Origin: Membranipora membranacea
Taxonomy: Eukaryota > Bryozoa > Gymnolaemata > Cheilostomatida > Membraniporidae
DNA length: 64,000 nt
Reading direction: 5' to 3'
Assembly (NCBI GenBank): GCA_914767715.1
Contig: OU612075.1
Coordinates: 17,484,001 to 17,548,000, forward strand
In this document: in pieces, positions 34,101-49,100 of the stretch
Position numbering within the stretch: position 1 is the first letter of the stretch
Layout of the letters: every line of letters begins with the position of its first letter
The notes under the pieces: model-generated
Seen by the model: the letters and a program-made list of their open reading frames with translations, nothing else
What the model was told of the DNA's origin: nothing
Database searches by the model: none
Position numbers and translations under genes: made by a program

Positions 34101-37100
34101 CTTATAGTATTTGATTGAACTCCAGATGACAATACCACTGACTGGTTGAAATTCATATATTATATGGATTTGTGACCTGTAGTTAATTTTAGATGCAAGT
34201 AGAAGAACATTAATCAGCATATAGCGTCAACTGTCTTGAGGGAACCAGTGTAAATTTGATGTAGGACCAGATGGGAAGAGATTTGGCAGCAAAACTGTCA
34301 GACAATAGAGTGCAGATACTCGCCGAACGCTTCAGAGCCTATCAGAACTCTTAATAGTATTTTTGCATAAGTTATATTCATTTTAATATTTATTTTTTAC
34401 AAAAAGAAACCAAACATAGATACAAAACTATTGGAGGAAGCTAACCTGATATCGGTTGAGTTCTATGACAGGACCATGCTGCCTGTCTCTTATCATGGTG
34501 GTCTGTAGGGCCTTTCTAAACACTCCGTCTTTAGCCTGAGATATCAGTATGGCTCGAAGGCAGGACGTAACGCAATCATCGGACATGTTAAACATGGAGG
34601 ATATTGGGCAGAGCAGGTCCGAGAAATGATGTAACAGAATTAACCTGCCCCACAGAATAACAAAGTAAGAAATATGCCTACAATCACTTTCAAAAATGAG
34701 CTACATAAGTAAAAAGAAATTCTAAAAGTAATGGCCGTTTATCAAAACATATGAATTGCAAATGCAATGAACCACCAATCAAATTTCTCGTATCGCATTT
34801 GATTTAACGCAAGCCAATTAGGAATTATAACTACTACAAATAATTTAAAAAACTTTATTTTGAACTGATCAAAGAAGGGCACACAGTCGGACCACAGTAT
34901 GTCTTCAATGTGCTACAGAAGTTACATGTTCTAGGTGATAGGAGTAGGAGGTAGCTCAGTTGGTTAGAGCGCCGTCCCTTCAGCATGCAAATGTTGAAGG
35001 TCGTGGGTTCGAATCCCACTGAAGTCTACTGACTGCTGGGGTTTGGTTGGACCCCCAGGTGTGCTCCGACCTGCCTGCAAACTGAGAGCAAATGGGCGCA
35101 GATATTGCAGCCTAGCCCGTAAGGCAACTAGTATTTCGCCGCCCATGCTTCGGGATGTGGCGTGTGATATGTCATCTGATTTTAATCGATACAGAATAGC
35201 TTATCGAAAAATACAGAATATTTTGGTGGACCCTCACATGATATACACAATTTGCTCACTAAGGTTCAATCTTAGTTTGTGACCAAGAAACATTTATGGG
35301 CAAAGGCCTAGTGGGAGTAGGTGAGTGTTGGTTCCCGAGCTCCCTGCAGAAATGTGCATAGAGCAGTGGCTGCTGATTTGCCGCTGTTTCTTTGATTCCT
35401 ATCCCTATATATTCTGAAAATTTCAATAATTCCATTAACTGTATGAGAAGAGTTACCTGTTCCTGATAGCATTGATAGATATCTGATATAGATGGTTATA
35501 CTCCATTGGTACCCAGCTGGGAGATTTACCCTGACTCTCTGGTTTACTTGTTGACCAAGCGACACTGTGAGCCGAACCACAGGCTACCTTGTTAATCTTC
35601 TTACCTACAATCATCATCGGCATGTGCTGTTAGCAGAATAAACCTCAGTATATATGTGTTTATTAGTTGTAGTTATATGAGGGATAAGACGCAGGTATTT
35701 AGTCTTTGTCTTTCCAAAATACCTTTCTTGGGCGCTGGTTGGTGGGTGACTCACTGATTAAAGCGCAAATTCATGGGATATTGATTCAATTGATATGAAT
35801 TGTTGACATTAAATGACAATCGGCAAATTAGTGGTCCAATTTATTTTTCATGAAGTGAAATGTGAAATGGTCTGGATAGTGACATACCCTGAAGTGCCGT
35901 TACTAGTTTAGGCCTCTGTATAGCGTTAGTTGTCCCGTCTCCTAACTGTCCCTCGTCATTATCTCCCCATGTATATACATCATTATTGTCAGACACTGCT
36001 ACACAGTGAAGTGAGCCGCAGGCTATCTCCACTATATGTTTTCCCCTTAGTTCTGTTACCTGCTTCGGCCAGCGAACATGATCATCTGATCCGTGTCCTA
36101 ACCTGTGATAATCACCTTTACCCCTGTGCAGATATAAGAACATTCTCAGAGTAACGCAATATACCTAATACAAAATGTCAAAAGAGCATGAAGGTCAAAG
36201 TTCTTCGAGCAATAACCAGTTTGATCTTCATATCTTACCACATTTAGCACTGAAGCATCTAAAATCATTCAAGTTTGATATTCAACCATTTTTGTTAGTT
36301 GAACTTTTGCACAGAACCATGTTGCATCATCGCAGCCGCGTGGATGAATGAATAGCATCACTGTGATACGGGAGGCCCGGGTTCAAATCCTCATCATGGA
36401 AATCGTGAGAGTGGGCAACTTCCTTTGATGAGGGCAACTTTTTTTGAAGTTGGCAACTTCCTTTGAAGTGGGCAACTACCTTTGAAGTGGGCAACTTCAT
36501 TTGAAGTGGGCAACTTCATTTGAAGTGAGTAACTTCATTTGAACTGGGAAATCGATACATGGAAGCTTAGTGATCGACTGACCAGGTAAAGAGAATTCCC
36601 TCCTTGCTCAGAGCTACAGAGAATTGAGATCCACATTCCACTCTGATGACATCATGACCCTCTAGTTTATCTACTACATGTGGTTCCTTACATCCGTCAC
36701 TTCCACCTCGGCCGAGCTTACCATAATCCCCGTCTCCCCACGACCACACCTGTCCCCCTTCTGTTATACACAGAGTCTGAGCATCACCGGAACCACAGGC
36801 TATGTCTATCACCTTTGACCCTAAAACAGTAGTTTGAGAGATGTGGTGTGTTTTAACAATGATGTTTTATTTCTTGTTCACATTCTATTTAGGGTGCCAA
36901 AAATTGATCTGCTCAACAGATACCAACAATATATTTCGGAAATGTTTGACTATTTGACATGATTTAAAATACTTATTATGGGTGCAGTTGCGATGTAAAT
37001 GGCATAATAGTGACAAAAGTTTCAACCTCATCATGTCATAGTATGGGGTAAACCAAAAACAAAGCTAAACATTATGTATATATTGTATTCTGTCTCTGCC

Positions 37101-40100
37101 ACATGTGGTTAAGAAATAAGATGCTTTGTCAAGCTGAAAGGTTCAGTACAGTTCTAAAAAGTTGATGCACATAATAACATTAATCTTTTAAAGAAAACTG
37201 AATTTAAAAACTGCACCAATTATCAGAATTATTTCCACTCACCTTTCAATGCGTCTACCAGTTTAGGTCTCATCTGATCATCACTGTCCCCGTGACCCAG
37301 CCTGCCGTATCTACCTTTACCCCATGTGTACAGCTCTCCCTGATCTGTGATCGCTGCTGAGTGTGCTCCGCCAGCAGCGACCTTTACTACGACCTTACCT
37401 CGTAACGCCTCGATCATACGAGGCCTCTCCCCCAACATCCTGAAATGAAAACTATAATATCAGCATGGGGCTGAGATAGTTTTCAGCAAACACCACCTCG
37501 TTCATATTTTTATATTTTTGTAACTCGACCAACATAATTCTGATTGTTGCGATTATGTTCATGTGTCAATTCTTAAGACCAGCATTTTACATCCTTTTTT
37601 GCAGCCTCTTTCTAGTCAGTGGTATGAAATAAACCTTACAACCTGTGTAATAATTTGTTTTCTGCAAGCTATATTTAATTAGATAAGCATCATCTAGCAG
37701 TAGTGTTATTCCTAGATTTATAGCGATGTGAAAATTTGGTAAGAAAAATCTGTTATTGTGCTTGGTTTCCTTCAAAACAAACAAAATGAGTTTAGATTTA
37801 CAAACTAAAATTGGTTAACTTAACAACAAGTTGATAACATTATATCCAGTATGTTTTGTTTTTATTAGAGAAGATGATTCAATTGTGTGCAATCAATTTC
37901 TACAACAAATGTTTTTACAGCCTGGCCGAAAGCCTCTTGATGTCTTCCTCTGCACTGCCTTGGTGGCAACCCGCAATATAGCGTTACAAAGGGATGTTTT
38001 TATTCTGAATCAGACATGGGTGCGCCAGGCTTGGGTCTTGTTGTGATTTCATCGGGGTAACTTTTGTCATGGGCAGATATTGACAGCTTCAGTTAGTGTT
38101 GAAACAGCGGGCAATGTTGTTGCTAAACTTTATTACTCAATGCAAACCACTCGCAAAGACTAAGTTATACAGCGATATACTTAGAAACAAGTAAAGAATA
38201 AGTAAAGATAAAGTAAAGCTTGGTCAAGAGACTGTCAAGGTATGTTTTTTCTGATTATTCTAATGTAATTTTTCCTCATTATTAATTAAATATTAATTGA
38301 TTAATATCAAACGGAATTACACATGAGAGTTCACTATTGTGCAAATGTTTTTGAATGAATCTTGCTCATAACCTCGATTGGCTGAAGAAATGAAAGCAAC
38401 ACAATACACACACCAAGAGCCATCAGATCACAGTCTCTCTTGCACTCAGTTGATGTGACTAGGACTGTCTTATGGTTTACTACAGGTTTCCATAAAGTTC
38501 TGCTTGTTGCAGTGGTGTGCTAGGCACTAAATAAATTTGTCACACAACAAACACTGATGTATCTGAGTAAACACAGACCTGTTACCATGTCCCAGTTTGC
38601 CGTCCTCAGCTTCACCCCATGAGAAGACCTCACCATCTGCTGTCAGGGCCAGACAGTGTTTACCTCCTGCGTTCACTGCTATCTGTTTTATACTGTAGTG
38701 TTGTAGTGTCTCTAGTAATGTAGGCATAGCTACAGAGTCTGTACCGCCTATACCCAGACGTCCACCTGCACCGTATCCTGTCGCATATACCTGGGGGAAA
38801 AAACATAAAAGTATTATAAAGAGTAACGCCGCTGATCATGTATTATGCTCAGAGCAGCTAGTGACAAAAAATGAGGGATTCTTCATTTGACTTTACATAA
38901 GCATTCATTTGTTCCCTCACATGAAAAAGTAACTCCAAAATGATAGCACTCATGAGATTAAACTGAAGCTGAGCAGCAGCATAGGAACCCTGGTTAGCAT
39001 AAAAGTAACCCTTGCATATTGGGCAGGTATTTCCTTGATTTAATCAAATTGGGAACATATCGTCTAGAAAATATAATTCCAGGTTATATTCCCGACAATT
39101 GCTAATCCATTACATACTTTTCCATCAGTGGTGACGATGAAGAGTGTCTGCTCTCCGCCTGCCACCTGTAGTGGTTTCAGTGATGCTATGGCGTCACATG
39201 ACGTAGGCATTCTAACTTTAGCGCCCTCTATACCTCCGAGCTGTCCTCTGTGGTTGTGACCCCATCCAAATATCTGACAGCTTCCTGTACAAAGCAAACA
39301 TACAGGCTAGTGTAACGATGTGTCCATCGACTAACAATCGACAAATTCAGTCTCTGATTGTTCCTTTATAGATACGAAATGATATCGGCAAAAGGTCTGC
39401 TTTTAACAGTCTTCACTGCTCGATGGAACTAGCTAAGAAAGTATCGGCCTGAAAAAACTGAAAGAGCGAGGGTGTTCAGCAAAGTGTAGCACCGATTTCA
39501 CTCTGAAAAGCTAGAAAATTTGAAACCTTGATAACTAACAATTATATATTTGAAAATACTCAACATATTCATTATCAGAAAGTTATACGTTAGTTTGCAC
39601 AATCACCAATTTACCAGGATACTGAGCCTTGAGAATCCATCAGTGTGTAAAGTTTGGCTCCTTCATTATTTGAGCGTCTATGATAACACCTAGATACTAC
39701 GCACTAAGATCTCGTAGAATTAGTTTGTATATTATGAGCCTTACCTCCCCATGAGAGAACCCAATCATCCGGGTGTCTGTTTAACCAGTGTACAATTTGA
39801 GAATCTAGTTCTAGTTTGAATACAGCATTATCTTCATGTGTGAGATCAGATTCAACACCCGGTTCTATCTCTACTATACTGTGACGGACCTGTAAGAGAA
39901 GACAAGAACCGTAATATGTCAGGGTACCAGTTACCATCGGGTACATGACGAGTCTTACGTCTGAATTATGTCACATTAGCCAGAATTATGTCAATTGTGT
40001 CAAAATTATGTAACATGACAATGTAAGAAGTAAGGGTACCGGTCAATAATAATCATATCATATCACATGTGTCAGAATAGCGTAGTAAGTAGGATAGCTT

Positions 40101-40123
40101 ATGGCTTTCTATGGATGAAGGTG

Positions 40124-40183
<60 letters not shown>

Positions 40184-43100
40184 TAATCTGCTCAAGAGTT
40201 CAATATTAGTGATGATAGAAAGCTTTACTTACATCTTCGATGAATCTTTTGGGGAATGGTTTCCTGTTGTATATACTGTAGGCTACTCTTGATGCGAGAC
40301 AGTACTGCTTCAACCAACCCCATTTCTTATCGGACATTTCAGGAGCTGAGTCTAATCCTAGATCACAGGCCAATGCCACCAATACCTGCTCAAATAAGTC
40401 ATTTTTGTATTACAATGGCATAAAGCAGTTTTAATAAAACATGAACGCATCAAGACATACAAAACATTGCACAACCATTTTGTGATGCATAAAATATATT
40501 ATATTTATAAAAAGCATTCAATGCAAAAAATATTTCCAGAATGGGTCAAAGGTTACATTCCGCCATCTTTGGCAGTTTGGTGAAAGAGATGGCAGTGCAG
40601 ACATTGTCAGGCAGCCAACTATCTTCGTTGTGAGGCAAAACAAAGCCTGTGGGCTGAGTGAACAGGCTAAGGCTGTGTAGTTCCGCTCACCTTGAAGAAT
40701 GGACTATGTGAGAGCTGTTTGCATGATCTCACAAGTGGATCTTCATATTTGTATTGTTTCCATATTGTCTCTGGCAGTCCTTTAACAAGAGCGGATAGCT
40801 CAGTTCCTTGCCAGTGTAGCCTTGATTCTGTGTTAGAAGTTGACGAGGGGGCGGAGCAGTCATTCTCCTCATCAGGTGACATCAGAGCTTGAGCGCTGAA
40901 AGTTAGTAATAAACTTGATCTATGCCCCGAATAACACAGATTACACATTTCAGAGCAGTTTTCCACACAAAAACAGGAGAAAGTACTCTGTAGAATTTGT
41001 TAGAGTTAATTAACTGCTGTTACTATGGTTAATTCACAATTGACAATGCCAATACTAAACCTAACATCACTTTAAAAACTTTATAATAAACTTTTAATCC
41101 ATCATTTTTTTATCTGCTAGAGGCTTATTTTTAGAATATATCCTTTGATTTTAGTATTTTATCACATGGACAACCCTTAGAAATAGTTTTTTTATTAAGC
41201 GCTATATAAATAAACGTTACTATCATTATTTTCATCAATTCATATATCAAAAACAAATCAATGTTACCTGGGAGTGGTCATGATGTGTCTGAGTTTATGT
41301 AGAGACCACATTCTCTGATGAGAGGGTAGACTGCTGAGCTGTGCACAAACAGCTAATGCTGCCGCTAACCTAGGCAGCATCCTGTCTGAGGCTGACAACA
41401 ATACTACATCCAGATCTAATAGAGTCATCACCAACTCTATCGAGGGCTGCAAGCGACATACAAATGATTCATTATTATTACTACCATTGTTATTATTATA
41501 CACGCTTTATTTGGCAGACATTATCATCCTAGTCGGATTTTTAACATACCGTGCCAAAGAAAATGATAAATGTATATTTTATGAAGGATCCATAGGAGCA
41601 AGTACAGAATATTTATAAGTTTGAGCCCCCCCCCCACAAACTCTTTTAACCTGCCTGACATCCCCTCCGCCTGGGGTATCCAGTATACAAGTAGAAAACT
41701 ATATATATCAGCCTTCCTCATAAACAAAGGAGGTAAGATTGATCTGGTTCAACAAGGAAAATATTGCAGGTGGTCTTTAGTCAATTGGCAACATCATTTT
41801 GAGGTTGAAAATCTGTGATTTAGTAGTAGAACACATCATAACATAATCATAACTATTAACTATGGAGAAGATTCTCTGAATCTGAATGATGCTATATAAA
41901 CTACCTTGGAGAGAATTGTTCTATCAGAGAATGAGTCTAGAGAAGGTTCTGCCGGCATGATGGGGTGTACAGTAAACTTCCAGCCCCATCCATTAACAGA
42001 ACCATCACTAGTAAACCTCCACTCTAACTGGTCTCCAGGTACTCGTAACTCCTGACACCACTCACTCCACTCTCTCCCTGAATAAGGTAATAAATCATAG
42101 AAGATAAAGGTAAGCATATATGATATGATACATTATTTATGATGTGACCCATTATATATGACATGATGTATGATATGATATAAGATACAATACAGGGAAA
42201 TATGATACAATATACGGTACAATAAGAAGATGATACGATTTATTGATGATACATTATGATTATATGATACAATATATGATATCTATATAATGTAAGAGTC
42301 ATATCGCTCATCACCATTCTTGATTAAAAAGCAAACTAACAGATGTGAAGATGTAGCAGATTTATTTTTAAAGTTTTTTATTACTGAACTTTGAGCCATC
42401 TCTACTTAGAAGTCGATGTTAAGCGGTCACAGTCCTAGCCATGGGTTTCTCATCAATAAAAGACCACAAATAGAAGAACAAACCTGATCTGGTAGAGAGA
42501 TGTCGTCCCTGGGAGTCCATGATAATAAGAGGATCATGATTTCTCTCTGTAGAGCACATCCTGTCAAATTCCACTCTCAGGCACTCCGCTCCTGTTATAG
42601 AGACGCATAAAACTCTTATTTTTATGTTATATATGGCGAGGATCAAATGGAAAAGGTGGTTTCTCCGATTTCCAAAATTATTCTTAATATTTTCTAGTAG
42701 CCTGACATATCGACAAAGAAAAAGTTTCAAGATGATTACTGCTTTGAATCCATGTACTGGGGAAGCTTGCCCTGAAGAAAAAATTTCGGTATGTGACCCT
42801 CAGATGAGTGTTACGCAGAGAAACACATCATGTGTGTAGATAAGCTGAAAATTATTTAACAAACTTTGTTTCCTATGTACCATGTACCATGGTGATTGAT
42901 ACCACAGCGACTATATTTTCATACCACTCTGATAATGCTATGCCATGACAAGTAATGTGATCGGCAGGGAGGCGGAAATACATGTTGATAAGAAAGATTT
43001 GGAATAGGCTTACGACAATAACTCGGTAATTTATCGAATCCATCTTTAGAACCTTGGCGTATGTAAGGAGAGATATCTATGGTAAAATGTGGAAATTTGG

Positions 43101-46100
43101 ATGATGTGGACACAAAGGACCCAGAAGTGTGAGTGAAACACCATCTAGGGGAAAATTTGTGTCAATTTAGAAGTGACAATGATATATCATTACATACTGT
43201 ACATACCGGGTATTTTTACTCTTCCGTTGGTAAATGATTCATCAGCGTAGGGATGCGTGCTCTCTACCGTTACTGGTTTTGGTGCGTTACTTGCTGATTC
43301 GGCACTGGAAGCAATGTCCTCCAAATCTGTGATATACAACTCCATCAACATGTCCGCCACCTGAAATTTTGGAGCGGTGATGTTATGAATGTGATCAGTC
43401 AGACAAAACAAGGCAGAGGTCTGTATCCGAATCTGTATTAGAGTCTCTGTAAACATACCACCCTCTTTAATTATGTAAATGTTTTGATGACCATCTAAAT
43501 TTAAGCAGTGGCATCTAGTCTCTTGCTCTCCTATTTCTTAACTTTTGCATATATAAGTTGTGCAAAACCGAGAACCACTATCTTTCAGCCAGTTTTCAGT
43601 TACAGTGTGAAGCATGATCATAATAGGATGATTGTATGGTTGAATGTCCTAAAAACTGATTAAACTCTAGACATTACCTGTCTGTAGGATTTGGTGAGAG
43701 TATAAAGCACTCTAGACACAGCCAGTTTGCCTCGAGCCTGCTTGTCTGTTCTGTTAGCGATTGCAAGCTTTAGCAGATCTACCAGCATACGGGCGTCGTC
43801 TGCAGACATTTGACTGGTGAAGTCATCTAGGTCATGCAGGGGTCGATGTGTGTGTCGCGTTGGAGACTCCATCTCTGGATCCTAAAAATAAGAATGATAA
43901 TTAGATATATGAAAGTTTATAGTTTATAAATATTTAGGTGAATTTTACATAATAATTTTCTATTTTTACCTTTCACAGTGACCCTTTTATTGTAACGAGA
44001 AGGTTCTAACACATCACAATGTGTGCGAATCAATAGTTTATAATGAATATAAATTAATAATTATGGGTTATCAATTCCCTCAATCTTATTTATAAGCAAT
44101 GCCAGATATGATTTTAGAAATTTTGAATTCCTGTTTTGTTAGTTTTTTTAATTCTTTTTACAATGGAATTACTGGAAAGTAATTAAACTCACGTAAGCTT
44201 GAAGGTTTTGCAGATCAATATCCAGAGCATCTGAAGGTTTAACAGTAACCTTCTGTGATTCAGGAGTTGTGTCAGCACCAGCACCAGCACACGTAGCAGC
44301 ACCAGCAGGCTTCTCTGCAGGTGCAGAGCTAGAAGGAGGTAAGGTTTGTCCAGGTAGTGAAGGCTCGTCCTGTATCTCTAGATCAATCTCACTGGGAGTC
44401 ACCTATAAGAAAGGTTAACAGTCAATGTATATGTTTTATGGAAAGCCATAATGAAATAATACTGGCCCCAAAGATGTTTGACAATGCATCTATAAGATTT
44501 GCTCTACACGCTGTTATCATCTAAAATGGGATGCAACTTTTATGTTCACGTGTGGGGGAAAGGGGGTTGATTTCAAATATAATAACATTGATGAAGAGGT
44601 AAAAAAAATCATAACTCTATCTTAATTTTACCACGTCTTACTATTGTAACGGACCTTATGTGTGTTTCAAATCTTTCGTGTTTATTTGTTAATGCGATCA
44701 CAACAATGCACAAAACTGGTTCTACCTCAAAATCTGCAGGCAGATCTTGCTGTTCAGTTTGATCTCTACTAGGACTGTGAGGCAGGTCCTGTTGAGTATG
44801 TGATGCTCTAGGTGTAAGTTGTGTTGGAGACATCATTGGACTGACACTAGCAGGTGTGTACACTTCCAAGTTGTTCTCAAAGTTCTGCTGATGTACTAAC
44901 ATGGTGGTAGAATCAGTCTCACGGTGCATGGCATTTACTATACTCTCCCTGCAAACAACCAGATTTTATGATGTTATGTGATGAATTACAATGCTGGCAG
45001 AAATGACGAAAACAACTCTTTCACACTACAGAATTAACCTTGCAATTGACATCCCAGAAGGCAAATAAAAGTTACATATCACCATACTACTCCAGACTAG
45101 GCGTCTCACTTAAAAATGAGAATAAAAATGAAAATCTGTTTATGTAATCATCAAGACCATGCACAAACAAGTGAGAGGGATAGTTATGTAGAAATAGGGT
45201 AGAAACAAAGCATAGAAACAAATTATAAAAGTAGAAACAAAGTAGAAATATAATGTAGAAACAAAATGTAGAAACATATAATAAAACATATAATTTATGA
45301 GATGGTTAATAATCTAACCTGGCGTATGATATAGAAAAAGCTTTGAGTACATGATTGACTGCCTGTTCCTTACTCTGATTGCTCTCCAGGTTTAGTATTA
45401 TCTTAGCTAGAGAAGGTTTACCCTGATGTGTCGGTGAGGCAGGAGTGTAGTTAGAGCTAGAGTTATCTCTCTTCTCTGCCAGTCCTGTAGCAAGAAAAGA
45501 CGAGACCATTACTTTACCTTTTAAACACTATTTTTGTAGACACTATTTTATTTGGCAAACTATATCATCCTGGACAGATGTTTTCCATAATGTGCCAAAT
45601 AATTACGGCAAAAGTAAGAGAAAAAAAAGCAAGAATTTTTTGTTTGTTTTGAGGATTGATTGATATGCCACAGCTATGATAGCAGAATGTCTTGTAGGGA
45701 ACCAGCTAAAAGATGAGTAGGACATGAAAGAGTTTAGTCAGGGCTCATGTTTATCATTTACAAGAAGAACATTAATTTAATTCAAATTTGAAAATCTAAA
45801 AATCTAATAACTGCTGACCCTTTTCAAGTTGATGTTATGACCATAACCAATGATATGTTCTCTTTTTGGCTCCAGTTTATACATGTTTCTTTATGTACTC
45901 CTTACCAAGTAGTGATGCTCCAAGTGGATCTTTTTCTACTTCAAACATGACAGGCTCATGTGAGGTTGGCGAGGAGGTGTCCGTAGTGGCCCAAGCTACT
46001 GAATGACTAGAACCACAGGCTACTCTGGTGATATGATAGCCCTCTAGCCCTTGTACCAGACATGGTTTCTTGTTGACATTTGTTGTACCATTTCCTTGCT

Positions 46101-49100
46101 GCCCATGGTCGTTGTCTCCCCATGCATACACCTAATGAGGCAGATAGGGTGATTTTTCAAACATCAGCTTATACATATGATTGGCGCAACGCAATATGTA
46201 ATCCTGTTAAGAAAATTGATATCGAAATTTTTGGAATGTCAGAGTTAAACGGTCCACAGACCAGCTAGAAAACCTGAGCTAGTAAAAATATAATTTCTAG
46301 ATTTGCTCATTATCTCCTCATTCGTCAATGCAGACACAAAGCGTGTTTACAAGCAGCGAGATAATCATTAGGTTAGCTATCAGCCAATGATATTACATAA
46401 ACAAAGCCTTTTAATGATTCCCGTCATAAACTTCATGTAAATATCACTGATTATTGTTAATTAACCAATGAGACATTTTCTTGCAGGCCGAAGATTGCCC
46501 TAGTATAATCTGCCCAAGTATAATCTGCCCTAGTATAATCTGCCCAAGTATAATCTGCCCTAGTATAATCTGCCCAAGTAGCGTGTAACAACTTTCTCTT
46601 GCGATGAGGTAAACACTGGCATGTGTGCAGTAGCTTTTAAATGGAAATCTATAGCTTCTTACCTGGACAGTTCAAGTAACATCCAAGGAATATTTGTATG
46701 ATATGAAAGGCTAATAAGAGTGAAAATCTGTATGAAACTTTAGATAAAATTTAGAATCCGTAGATCCTTACCTGGCCAGTCTCAGTAACAGCCAGACAAT
46801 GTAGAGCTCCCACTGATATATGTACAATCTTCTTATCCTTTAAACCTTCTACAAGCTGAGGTTTCCTCACATGTGTGTCTGTACCGTGACCTAAGCGGTA
46901 ATAGTCTCCCTTACCCCTGTAATAAACAAACATACATATATCATATCACCATTTCCTAGCAGTTCAGCATGTGCAAATACATATCAGGACTGGGAGTGAA
47001 TGAGACCATAGCAATGCACAGAAAAACCACATGCCGTGACAAGTCAGGATGAAGACAAAGAACTAAGATTCCTGAATTCAAGATTACTAATGCATACTAT
47101 AGAAGGTGACGTTTAGACTAAGAGATACCTCAGGCATTTTTCCTTAAGTCTCTCAAACCCTAATACATCTGAATAACCTACCACTTATTTTTCTAAGTTT
47201 TTGTTGATGATTATGTTTTCAGAGGTCTTAAGTTTAATTATAATCATTGATATTTCAAATATAAATGTCCAAATCTTAGTATATATATGGGTATACTATT
47301 GTGACTTAAAACGGATCCCAAATCTCAACATTTATAACGACAGACAAAGCACTCACCACGTCCACACTTCTCCAGCTTTAGTGAGAGCGAGAGAGAACTG
47401 AGCTCCACATTCTATCTGTATAACTCCCATACCTGTCAGCTTCTCTACTACCTGAGGATCATTACATCCCTCACTACCTCCTCGACCTGTAACATAATAC
47501 ACCAGAAGTCAATACCCTGGAGGAGTCAAATATCCACACGAGGAAATATTTGCCGGGAGAGTGAGAGAGAGTGAAAGCGATGGCTAGCCAACATTTACTC
47601 AACCCTGTTTCCCATTAAACTCCCACCTAAGCTAACTGAAATAAAGTCACCTCAAAATAGAACTAAACTAAATTCTAGCCATACTGGATCAAGGATGACC
47701 TCTGGTCACCTACAAAAGTTACTCCACATGTGTAAACCTAGGTCTACCCAAGCGCAGAATCATACAATAGCCCAAACTTCTGAACATAACACTTTGATTA
47801 TTTCCTTCTGATTGGTAAAACTGGCCCATCATACATAAACCACATAGACGATATCGACTGGTAAAACAAGGTAGCAATCAATGGCGATAGTAGAATTCTA
47901 TTTCAAACAGTTGAAAAAGAGAGATAAACCTACCAAGCTTGCCGAAGTCACCATCACCCCATGAGTAGACTAATCCATCCTCTGTAAGAGCCAGTGTCTG
48001 AGCATCACGGCTTCCACATGCTACTTGTACTACTCTTTGACCTGTAAACGCAGGGTACAAGGTATTTAAGTTCAATCAACAGCGAATTGATAGGTGTAAC
48101 AATTTTAAAAGTTGTCAAAATAATGTGTCGAACAGGCAATTCCAATTTACACATACTTAAATCTATGCACTGATATGATAAAAACCAGCCTGTATCAATG
48201 AGAATAAATTCCCCCATACTAGTTACATAGAACACATCTTGATGTCAGATTGACATTTTCGTTACTTCAGTTCATTTACCAGCAAGTACTTTGACTTGTT
48301 TAGGTCTGAGCTGAGTAGTATTATCTCCATGACCTAGCCTGCCATACTCTCCTAGACCCCAGGTGTATAACTCTCCATTAGATGTTATACAGGCAGAATG
48401 GGCACTACCACAGGCTATATCTCTTACTCTCTTAGATCGGAGGTACTCAATCAAGCGTGGCGAGTCACAGGTCCTGAAACAATGATGTAAAATACATTAT
48501 CTATATCTATACGGTCAGTTCCTCAGTTAAGGTTATTAGAGACATAATAGAAAAAAGTCAATGTAATCTCTTGGTTTTGTCATAATAAAAGTAAAGCAAT
48601 CAATAAAATTATAGTGTTTCTGGTCAAAAAATATAATAAAAGGGAACGAGATTTGATGTAACACACCACTACAAGGAAAATAAATTTCAAACTGTCATAA
48701 AAATTATACAGTGAATTCCCCAGAATATATGTACCCTATAGAAATAAAATTGAGCTTAATCGGGGTGATATAATGTAAGCTACCACCGATCTTCACTGGC
48801 TATGTTTAAGGTTCATTATATGAAGTGTTGAGTTAATGTTAGCTAGCCATATAGTTCACTATTTCACGTATGTGCACTAACTTTTTCTCTTGCAAATACT
48901 TAATTCTGTAATTGTGTATGTTATCAATGTAAAGCTTACATTCTGCTGTAGTGACCCAGTTTGCCATCGTCTCCTTCACCCCAGGAGAAGACTTTACCAT
49001 CTACAGTGAGAGCGAGAGCGTGCCGTCCTCCAGAGTGTACTGCTACCTTCTTGATAACATACTGACTCAGGGCTGTCAGCTGACGTGGTACCGGTACATT

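Noticed and set aside
34944-35029. Functional tRNA gene
   Set aside because: D and T arms are good but the anticodon arm cannot form a normal 7-base loop, and it is fused to a repeated SINE body.
36330-36410. Possible tRNA-like sequence with GGTTCAAATCC
   Set aside because: Box B is present, but box A and the arms are too poor to support a SINE call.
37831-38046. 71-codon plus-strand frame in a HERC2 intron
   Set aside because: Unrecognised peptide with no supporting signals.
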